Shown: positions 56,229-64,000 of the stretch, in pieces
Layout: the number at the start of each line of letters is the position of its first letter
How positions within the stretch are numbered: position 1 is the stretch's first letter
From: Syngnathus acus
Lineage: Eukaryota; Chordata; Actinopteri; Syngnathiformes; Syngnathidae
Direction: 5' to 3'
Length of the DNA stretch: 64,000 bases
Assembly: GCF_901709675.1 (NCBI RefSeq)
Contig: NC_051087.1
Span: forward strand, 10,070,884 to 10,134,883
Notes under the pieces: generated by a model
Told to the model about the DNA's origin: nothing
Seen by the model: only the letters and a program-made list of their open reading frames with translations
Databases searched by the model: none
Position numbers and translations under genes: made by a program

Positions 56229-59200
56229 ATGAAGATCCTTGGCCAGATTGCTTTCTTGCTTTTGCTGGGGGAGAGCTGGAGTAGAAATCCAAAAGTTCAA
56301 TCCACCAAGAAATCTCCACATGGGAGCCAAGCAGGCAAGGGCATCCAGCCTTCACTTGAGGCTATTCTCTCTGCTGGGAACATTTCAAACAGTAGAGCTA
56401 CCACCGGAGGGAACAGTGCACGTGACTCGACAAGGGATGCTGCCGAAGGAGCTCGAGTCGCTAAACAGCAGACGGATGAAATGAGGTTGCACTTTCTCAA
56501 GAACCCGCATGTGACATGTAATGATGGCTCACCAGCTGGGTGAGATGGTCACACAGACCTTTATTTCAATCTTTTGATATATACTGTAAATTCAATATTA
56601 TTATGCATTACAATGATAGTAAACGTAAAATTGCAAGATGCTGAATGGAGCTCATTCTTGCGGTTGTACAGGTTTTACCTCAAAGAGATCAGAGGAAGCC
56701 GCAGATGGCTGTTATTTCTGGAAGGTGAGCATTTTAAAAACACTCTGGTTAATTTGGTCCCCAAAAGGTCACACCCCCTTTGGAATTTAGATGCGTATGT
56801 CATCTTTTTTGGTAGCTGTCAGCCTTCTGTGTATTTCAGATTGGAGATATGCATTGCTTCAACTATGTAGTCCACCTGATGAGTATTTTATTAGGGGTCG
56901 CTGAATACATTTAGAAAATGATGCAACATCAATCAAAACTAACAAAGGCCAAATATGGAAAACAGAATTCATGGCTGTATCAAATTAAAGAATACACGCT
57001 TGAGTCAAGGCTGCAGGTGCATTGCCCTCCGAGTCCCATTCATCGCACAGACCTCTTGCAGTGATTCTCATTCTCTGCCCGAATGTTTAATACTAGGCGG
57101 CTGGTGCTGCTACAGCAAAGAGACCTGTGATTCCAGGTACCAAAATATCCCTCGACTAATGAGCTCTGCGGGTTGGCCCCTGACAAAAACCGGTAAGTCA
57201 ACTTAACAGACATACACGGTCGTCTGTGTGTTAAATGCAAAGAGCTCTGTTTAATTAGCGATTCCTTGATTTACAGGCCGTGGCATATTGTCATCCCAAG
57301 TTGCAGAGAATCCTTATTGGCACAACACTAACATTGTGTAAGAACCTCAATAATGCTGTGGGATGAGGTACAGTGGGTTCATCAGCAAACATGTCCTTTT
57401 GTGTAGAGTCATCCCATATTGCTCCAGTGACGTTTGGAGTGGCACTGGGCCTGCTCCGGCCCCTCCTCCAAGCCAACGGCAAGGAAGAGAGAAAGAACGG
57501 AACAGAAATGCAAATGCAAGTGTGTCTCTGCAGAAAGCAAACTAGATTTACTACTAGCATGCCTGTACCTCTCCTGCCGTCACTGTCTGTATTTCCTACC
57601 AGCTGAGTACGCTTTCATGGGATCGCTCATCATCCGAGAGGTCATCAAAGACCTTATTCCCAAAGGAATCAAGCAGGCCAAGGTTGTTCTGTTGTCTGGC
57701 ACAAGGTAAGCTCATTCGCTGCTAAAGATGTAACGCCAACGCCATCTTTTGAAAATAAATCCTTTTCTGGCCACTTATCGCCATCTTGACAGCCAACTAT
57801 GAACAGTGACAATGTTGCTTTAAGGATGCCCCTAGCATCTAAAATAAGAATTCTTCCTTTGTTAGTCTGAATTGGATCAGTCGCAGCTGTCATTCACATT
57901 CATGTGCCGTTCCCAACCGTCCATGATCAGTCCAAAGGGTGTAGTTACGCCTTTCACAAGTTTTAAAGCATAGGTTGCGGCCACTAACCCCGACAATAAA
58001 TCGAATAAATTGTGCAAAAATGGATGGAGTCGGTATGTCCCTCTATTAGCTTTGATACCACACGATTACCGTGGATGAGATCTTTTCTGCTACTTAGCGA
58101 TAATTCTAATCTTCCTGCAGTGCTGGGGGTACAGGAGTCTTGCTGAATATCGAGAGAGTGGCCAGTTATTTGGAGCAACTTGGTGCAGAGGCACAAGTCC
58201 GAGGTCTGGTGGACTCTGGCTGGTTTCTCGAAAGTAAACACCAGAGATCGCCCAACTGCCCGGAAACAGTTACCTGTTCACCTGAAGATGCTATCAAGGT
58301 CGGCCTAAGGTAAAATTATCCAAATTGTGAGCCTGGATTTTTTCTCGGCAAAATGGTAATACTTCTCATTCAAACTCTACAGACCTGTTGACATTTATCG
58401 CATCGATAATTAAGTTTCATTATTGTTGCGTGATTTCTCAGGTTGTGGAATGGTGTGGTGCCAGATAGGTGTCGTCGGCTCTATAAGAAAGGGGAGGAGT
58501 GGCAGTGCTTCTTTGGCTACAAGCTGTATTCCACCTTGACCTGTAAGTGGCCTTCAAAATCAGATTAAATATATTGAATAACTCAGTTTCAATAGCAGAT
58601 ATGCCCTGTTGATGATTTTATGCTTTGCGTGAGTCGTCACCTTATCGTGGTGGAGGGGTTTGCGTGCCCCTATGATCCTAGGAGCCATGTTGTCTGGGGC
58701 TTCATGCCCCTGGTAGGGTCACCCATGGCAAACGGGTCCTAGGTGAGGGGCCAGACAAAGCACGGCTCATCAGCCCCTTATGATGATAAAAATTAATGGA
58801 TCACGTTTTCCCTCGCCCGGACGCGGGTCACCGGGGCCCCCCTCTGGAGCCAGGCCTGGAGGCGGGGCTCGAAGGCGAGCGTCTGGTGGCCGGGCCTTCG
58901 CCCATGGGGCCCGGCCGGGCTCAGCCCGAAAAGGAAACGTGGGTCCCCCTTCCCATGGGCTCACCACCTGTGGGAGGGGCCAAAGGGGTCGGGTGCATTG
59001 CAAGCTGGGCGGCGGCCAAAGGCAGGGACCTTGGCGGTCTGATCCCCGGCTGCAGAAGCTGGCTCTTGGGACATGGAATGTCACCTCTCTGGCTGGAAAG
59101 GAGCCCGAGCTGGTGTGCGAGGCAGAAAAGTTCCGACTAGATATAGTCGGACTTGCCTCCACGCACAGTTTGGGTTCCGGTACAAGCCCTCTCGAGAGGG

Positions 59201-62200
59201 GCTGGACTCTCTTCCACTCTGGAGTTGCCCACGGTGAGAGGCGTCGGGCAGGTGTGGGTATACTTATTGCCCCCCGGCTGGGCGCCTGCACATTGGGGTT
59301 CACCCCGGTGAACGAGAGGGTAGCCTCCCTCCGCCTTCGGGTGGGGGGACGGGTCCTGACTGTTGTTTGTGTCTATGCACCAAACGGCAGCTCAGAGTAC
59401 CCACCCTTCTTGGAGTCCCTGGAGGAAGTGCTGGAGAGCGCTCCTTCTGGGGACTCCGTCGTTCTACTGGGTGACTTCAATGCTCACGTGGGCAATGACA
59501 GTGAGACCTGGAAGGGCGTGATTGGGAGGAACGGCCCCCCCGATCTGAACCCGAGCGGTGTTCTATTGTTGGACTTCTGTGCTCGACACGGATTTTCAAT
59601 AATGAACACCATGTTCAAACATAAGGGTGTCCATGTGTGCACTTGGCACCAGGACACCCTAGGCCGCAGTTCGATGATCGACTTTGTAGTCGTGTCATCG
59701 GATTTGCGGCCGCATGTTTTGGACACTCGGGCGAAGAGAGGGGCGGAGCTGTCAACTGATCACCACCTGGTGGTGGGTTGGCTCCGATGGTGGGGGAAGA
59801 TGCCGGTCCGACCTGGCAGACCCAAACGTTCTGTGAGGGTCTGCTGGGAACGTCTGGCGGAATCCCCTGTCAGGAAGAGCTTCAACTCCCACCTCCGGCA
59901 GAGCTTTTCCCACGTCCCGGGGGAGGCGGGGGACATTGAGTCCGAGTGGACCTTGTTCCGCGCCTCCATTGTTGAGGCGGCCGACCGGAGCTGTGGCCGT
60001 AAGGTCATTGGTGCCTGTCGTGGCGGCAATCCCCGAACCCGCTGGTGGACACCGGCGGTAAGGGATGCCGTCAAGCTGAAGAAGGAGTCCTATCGGGCCG
60101 TTTTGGCCTGCGGGACTCCGGAGGCAGCTGACAGGTACCGGATGGCCAAGCGGAACGCGGCTTCGGCGGTTGCTGAGGCAAAAACCCGGGCGTGGGAGGA
60201 GTTCGGCGAGGCCATGGAGAATGACTTCCGGACGGCTTCGAGGAAATTCTGGTCCACCATCCGGCGTCTCAGGAGGGGGAAGCAGTGCAACGTCAACACT
60301 GTTTACAGTGGAGATGGCGTGCTGCTGACCTCGACTCGGGACGTCGTGTGTCGGTGGGGAGAATACTTCGAAGACCTCCTCAATTCCACCGACACGCCTT
60401 CCATTGTGGAAGCAGGGCCTGAGGACTCTGAGGCGGACTCTCCAATCTCTGGGGTTGAAGTCACTGAGGTAGTTAAAAAACTCCTCGGTGGCAAGGCCCC
60501 GGGGGTGGATGAGATCCGCCCGGATTTCTTAAGGGCTCTGGATGTTGTGGGGCTGTCATGGCTGACACGTCTCTACAGCATCGCGTGGACATCGGGGACA
60601 GTGCCTCTGGATTGGCAGACTGGGGTGGTGGTTCCCCTCTTTAAGAAGGGGGACCGGAGGGTGTGTTCCAATTACAGGGGAATTACACTCCTCAGCCTCC
60701 CTGGTAAGGTCTATTCAGGGGTGCTGGAGAGGAGGGTCCGTCGGGAGGTTGAACCTCGGATTCAGGAGGAACAGTGTGGCTTTCGTCCTGGCCGTGGAAC
60801 AGTGGACCAGCTCTTCACCCTCAACAGGATCCTCGAGGGTGCATGGGAGTTCGCCCAACCAGTCCACATGTGTTTTGTGGACTTGGAGAAGGCGTTCGAC
60901 CGTGTCCCTCGGGAGGTTCTGTGGGGGGTGCTTCGGGAGTACGGGGTACCGAGCCAACTGATAAGGGCGGTTCGGTCCCTGTATCACCGATGCCAGAGTG
61001 TGGTCCGCATTTCCGGCAGTAAGTCGGATTCGTTCCCAGTGAGGGTTGGACTCCGCCAAGGCTGCCCTTTGTCACCGATTCTGTTCATAATTTTTATGGA
61101 CAGAATTTCTAGGTGCAGCCGAGGCGTTGAGGGTGTCCGGTTTGGGGACCTCAGCATCGCGTCTCTGCTTTTTGCAGACGACGTTGTGCTGTTGGCTTCT
61201 TCAGGCCGTGATCTCCAGCTCTCACTGGAGCGGTTCGCAGCCGAGTGTGAAGCGGTCGGGATGAGGGTCAGCACCTCCAAATCCGAGTCCATGGTCCTCG
61301 ATCGGAAAAGGGTGGAATGCCCTCTCCGGATCGGGGATGAGATCCTGCCCCAAGTGGAGGAGTTTAAGTATCTTGGGGTCTTGTTCACGAGTGAGGGGAG
61401 GATGGAGCGCGAGATCGACAGGCGGATCGGTGCAGCGTCGGCAGTAATGCGGACTCTGTACCGGTCCGTCGTGGTAAAGAGAGAGCTGAGCCAAAAGGCA
61501 AAGCTCTCAATTTACCGGTCGATTTACGCTCCTACCCTCACCTATGGTCACGAGCTATGGGTCGTGACCGAAAGAACGAGATCCCGGATACAAGCGGCCG
61601 AAATGAGTTTTCTCCGCAGGATGTCCGGGCTCTCCCTTAGAGATAGGGTGAGGAGTTCGGTCATCCGGGAGAGACTCGGAGTAGAGTCGCTACTCCTCCA
61701 CGTTGAGAGGAGCCAGATGAGGTGGCTCGGGCATCTCATCAGGATGCCTCCTGGACGCCTCCCTGGGGAGGTGTTCCGGGCATGTCCCACCGGTAGGAGA
61801 CCCCGGGGACGACCCAGGACGCGCTGGAGAGACTATGTCTCTCGGCTGGCCTGGGAACGCCTTGGGATCCCCCGGGATGAGCTAGATGAAGTGGCTGGGG
61901 AGAGGGAAGTCTGGGAGTCCCTCCTGAAGCTGCTGCCCCCGCGACCCGACCCCGGATAAGCGGAAGAAGATGGATGGATGGATGGATGGATGGCAAAATG
62001 TGTCAATGCACTGCACAGACTGTGATACCTATGTGTAGCAAATTTGTTTGAACAAAAAAAAGTATAACCACAAAAATATAGCTCGTAAGAGTTAAATTCT
62101 GTATTGACCCTTTTTTTTATGACTTTCTTTATAACGAAAATCCCACTGATTGGTTAGAGAAGTCGAATTTAGAATTTCTGGTAGAATTTGGACATTAGTA

Positions 62201-63329
62201 AAATACTAAATTTAAAGATTGAGCCAAAACAATCAGTAGCCCGTAAAACCAATAAAATGGGCAGTAAAGGTAAAAACTACTGAATCATGTTGACATGCGT
62301 ATCACCACAAAACAAAATCCATGCAAAGAATAAAATGACCAACTTTTTTCAGGATATTTGAGATATTATGTTTCTCAGTCCAAACACTTTGAAAGACATT
62401 CTACAGAAAGACCAATGGGACATTCCATGACAGAAAGCAAAGGTGATAGTTGTCATACAGCACTGATGTCCATCCTGGTTGCTCAAGACTCCTCAATTGT
62501 TTTCAGCTCAGTGATATAATTTCTTATCATCATAAATGCGGTGTGTGACTCTACCTCTTGTTTTCCCTGCAGCCCCTCTATTTGTTGTGCAGTGGTTGTT
62601 TGACGAGGAACAGTTGAGGGTTGAGAACATCTACATTGGAGGACAGCACATGAGCAATGAACAGTGGCAGTACATCCAGAACCTTGGCAAAGAGTTGAAG
62701 ACCTCTTTAAGAGATGTCACGTATGTTGTCAATAACTAATTCACTGGAGTATAATATGATTTAGTAACGAACCTACAAATGACGTGCCCTTGTTTTGTCT
62801 GATTCTTCAGAGCAGTATTTGCGCCTTCCTGCCTCTCCCATACAGTGATTACTAAAAGGTACGACTGGATATATGTTGATTACACACTATACATTTTTAA
62901 AAGCGTGTTATAACTAAAGAATATTTATTCCTAAGCACCAGAGATGGTTTTTGATACCTTACAAGTTGTCACTACTCGCTTTTGTCTTTATTTGCATCCA
63001 TTTATATTTGTTGTAATCACTTCAGCAACTGGATGACTTTCCAAGTTCGAGGCACTTCTCTGCCTCGGGCCCTGCACTGCTGGGACAGGAGCTTGGAAGC
63101 TACTCGTAACAACAGAACTCCAACTAAAGGCTGCCCGTTCCACCTGGTGGACGGTTGCCATTGGCCTCAGTGTAACCCCACCTGCCCGACCCTGGTGGAC
63201 CAGGCAACTCAACAAGAGCTCACCTTGCTTCAGATGCTGGCCGCCATGGGTTTGGATCTCCGGAAGTTAGGCTTGAATCCTAAAAAAGACACAAATTCCC
63301 TCGCAAGCGTGGGCAGCAATGATGGCTAA
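56229..63329 (+). CDS. notum: Notum-family palmitoleoyl-protein carboxylesterase
   Basis: Secreted alpha/beta-hydrolase that removes palmitoleate from Wnt proteins and so dampens Wnt signalling. Coding exons: 56229-56539, 56672-56724, 57097-57192, 57277-57337, 57407-57519, 57603-57705, 58121-58309, 58442-58542, 62573-62720, 62811-62858, 63026-63329; 1527 nt, 508 residues (human 496). Residues 1-18 are a signal peptide ([18 protein letters not shown]). Oxyanion-hole motif GGW is at 122-124. Nucleophile S246 in GTSAGG, D353 in LFDEEQ and H402 in CLSH complete the triad; cysteines are well conserved ([20 protein letters not shown]). A 26-residue Pro/Arg-rich loop (187-212) replaces about 8 residues in human. 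It is more diverged than usual notum1, so a notum2-type paralogue is possible. Intron 8 holds a LINE. Confidence 0.93.
58780..61959 (+). CDS. LINE polyprotein: APE-type endonuclease plus reverse transcriptase
   Basis: 1059 codons without a stop. About residues 1-90 are Gly/Pro/Arg-rich and probably leader sequence that happens to be open; the true start may be internal. Endonuclease motifs: GTWNVTSL (about 97-104), LGDFNAHVG (about 230), SMIDFVVVS and STDHHLVV. Reverse transcriptase: [41 protein letters not shown] and [10 protein letters not shown] with the catalytic FADD near residue 797. The C-terminus has [10 protein letters not shown] and [13 protein letters not shown], a tail pattern of RTE-like elements. 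It replicates by target-primed reverse transcription. The usual catalytic Glu of the endonuclease is not obvious in [12 protein letters not shown]. Confidence 0.9.
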   Translation: MMIKINGSRFPSPGRGSPGPPSGARPGGGARRRASGGRAFAHGARPGSARKGNVGPPSHGLTTCGRGQRGRVHCKLGGGQRQGPWRSDPRLQKLALGTWNVTSLAGKEPELVCEAEKFRLDIVGLASTHSLGSGTSPLERGWTLFHSGVAHGERRRAGVGILIAPRLGACTLGFTPVNERVASLRLRVGGRVLTVVCVYAPNGSSEYPPFLESLEEVLESAPSGDSVVLLGDFNAHVGNDSETWKGVIGRNGPPDLNPSGVLLLDFCARHGFSIMNTMFKHKGVHVCTWHQDTLGRSSMIDFVVVSSDLRPHVLDTRAKRGAELSTDHHLVVGWLRWWGKMPVRPGRPKRSVRVCWERLAESPVRKSFNSHLRQSFSHVPGEAGDIESEWTLFRASIVEAADRSCGRKVIGACRGGNPRTRWWTPAVRDAVKLKKESYRAVLACGTPEAADRYRMAKRNAASAVAEAKTRAWEEFGEAMENDFRTASRKFWSTIRRLRRGKQCNVNTVYSGDGVLLTSTRDVVCRWGEYFEDLLNSTDTPSIVEAGPEDSEADSPISGVEVTEVVKKLLGGKAPGVDEIRPDFLRALDVVGLSWLTRLYSIAWTSGTVPLDWQTGVVVPLFKKGDRRVCSNYRGITLLSLPGKVYSGVLERRVRREVEPRIQEEQCGFRPGRGTVDQLFTLNRILEGAWEFAQPVHMCFVDLEKAFDRVPREVLWGVLREYGVPSQLIRAVRSLYHRCQSVVRISGSKSDSFPVRVGLRQGCPLSPILFIIFMDRISRCSRGVEGVRFGDLSIASLLFADDVVLLASSGRDLQLSLERFAAECEAVGMRVSTSKSESMVLDRKRVECPLRIGDEILPQVEEFKYLGVLFTSEGRMEREIDRRIGAASAVMRTLYRSVVVKRELSQKAKLSIYRSIYAPTLTYGHELWVVTERTRSRIQAAEMSFLRRMSGLSLRDRVRSSVIRERLGVESLLLHVERSQMRWLGHLIRMPPGRLPGEVFRACPTGRRPRGRPRTRWRDYVSRLAWERLGIPRDELDEVAGEREVWESLLKLLPPRPDPG
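61967..61993 (+). repeat. (GATG)n tail of the LINE
   Basis: GAAGATGGATGGATGGATGG followed by more units directly after the LINE stop codon region. It is the 3' tail left by target-primed insertion rather than an independent microsatellite. Confidence 0.9.
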
Positions 63330-64000
63330 CATATTGTAAGTGCAGAAGAGAGACCAGTCAGGTGTTGACTTTTTATGTAAGCATCAACTAGAAAAGAAAC
63401 ATCGGTCATGCCGTATCCTACATGTGTCAAGCTTGAAACCCAATGGTCAAGTCTTTTTTTCTTTATAGTTTGCATTTGTGCTTCAAGTTCTCGCTATTGG
63501 TAGACAAAACAACACATTCAATCTTGAACTGAGCATAGTGGAACTGAGTGTTCATTTTATAGATAACTTGAGAGTCATATAAAATATCAGGCTCACTTAA
63601 ACATCAGTTCATGTTTTATCGTGGATAGCAACTTTTTTTAACTTTTTTCCATTAGTTCCATATATATTTATTTGTATGATTTCTACCTGGTCATTAGTCA
63701 ATTTAGTTGTGGATTTAACTCATTTTGATCAGCATTTTTAATGTATGGACATCAAATTGCTACTTGCTCTGCCTAACTCTGAACTCTACACATGCAGCTC
63801 AACACCTACCTACCTACCTATCTATAGCCCACGAGGCAACCTGAGCTATCATATTTATACGTATATTTTACTGCATGTTAAAGTAATCTCTGTCCTACAT
63901 TTGTTGACTTTGATCTATATCACAAGTGTATTATGATTCAGTCAGATTTATGCCAAATAAAGATTCCATTATACAAAAAAATCCTTGTTTAAAAAAAAAC
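63330..64000 (+). other. notum 3' UTR
   Basis: About 630 nt of AT-rich sequence from the stop codon to a polyadenylation signal at 63956-63961. Contains short CTAC(C)/TATC repeats near 63805-63825. No gene. Confidence 0.65.
63956..63961 (+). terminator. notum polyadenylation signal
   Basis: AATAAA followed within about 15-25 nt by an A-rich cleavage region and a T-rich word (CCTTGTTT), a typical arrangement. Confidence 0.6.

Larger units (their letters stand above)
58629..61993 (+). mobile_element. RTE-clade (Rex3-like) LINE, near full length, in notum intron 8
   Basis: About 3.36 kb, much richer in G+C than the surrounding intron. It starts near GTGAGTCGTCACCTTATCGT, carries about 150 bp of 5' leader, one long open frame and a tail of six or so GATG units (about 61967-61993), a tail type known for the fish Rex3 group of RTE elements. 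Same orientation as notum. No clear target duplication was found; the GATG repeat hides the right junction. The long frame implies recent insertion. Confidence 0.88.

Noticed and set aside
58770-59303. 177-residue minus-strand frame over the LINE 5' part, with other antisense LINE frames to 61996
   Set aside because: G+C-rich coding sequence of the LINE leaves few stops on the opposite strand; no independent homology.
63805-63825. Short CTAC/TATC repeat in the notum 3' UTR
   Set aside because: Only four or five imperfect units; not worth a separate repeat call.

Overview
This is ordinary vertebrate nuclear DNA, almost certainly from a ray-finned fish of percomorph type. All genes are split by GT-AG introns of vertebrate style and gene density is fairly high. 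The interspersed repeats are typical of teleosts: Tc1-like fossils, a hAT-type MITE, tRNA-derived SINEs and a GATG-tailed RTE/Rex3-like LINE. I found no prokaryotic or phage features, no CRISPR array and no functional tRNA or rRNA gene.

Layout. The left part is a run of three genes, all on the minus strand and so read right to left: abcc6-like, then cep20, then myh11. The ABC transporter gene is complete (36150 down to 14773, 31 coding exons, 4533 nt, 1510 residues). cep20/FOPNL is complete (12872 down to 10865, 4 coding exons, 140 residues). Only the first three coding exons of smooth-muscle myosin heavy chain are present (4549 down to 2349); the gene runs off the left edge inside intron 4. 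After about 10.5 kb with no recognisable gene (36151-46715, rich in repeats), two genes follow on the plus strand. coq7 is complete (46716-50424, 6 exons, 220 residues). A notum-family gene has a complete coding sequence (56229-63329, 11 coding exons, 508 residues).

In every complete gene I checked splice phase exon by exon, and the summed coding length is a multiple of three. Many ABC-transporter exon lengths (177, 126, 138, 62, 132, 178, 162, 204, 208, 311, 200 nt and others) match what I recall for mammalian ABCC1. Notable details are a GC-AG intron after exon 28 of the transporter, the 28-nt myosin microexon, an X-box-like palindrome over the cep20 start codon, SRF (CArG) boxes upstream of myh11, and a long basic/proline-rich loop in the notum protein.

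The most striking mobile element is an RTE/Rex3-like LINE in notum intron 8. It has a 1059-codon uninterrupted frame with endonuclease and reverse-transcriptase motifs. Other elements are a 326-bp hAT-type MITE with a perfect 8-bp target duplication, a 650-bp TA-flanked inverted-repeat element, three Tc1-like fossils and three SINE pieces.

The genes do not form one pathway. myh11 is smooth-muscle contraction, cep20 centriole and cilium, abcc6 membrane export, coq7 mitochondrial ubiquinone synthesis, and notum extracellular Wnt de-acylation. The linkage of myh11, cep20 and an ABCC gene matches human 16p13.11 as I recall it. I did not find a convincing previously undescribed system; the unusual points are given as separate findings.
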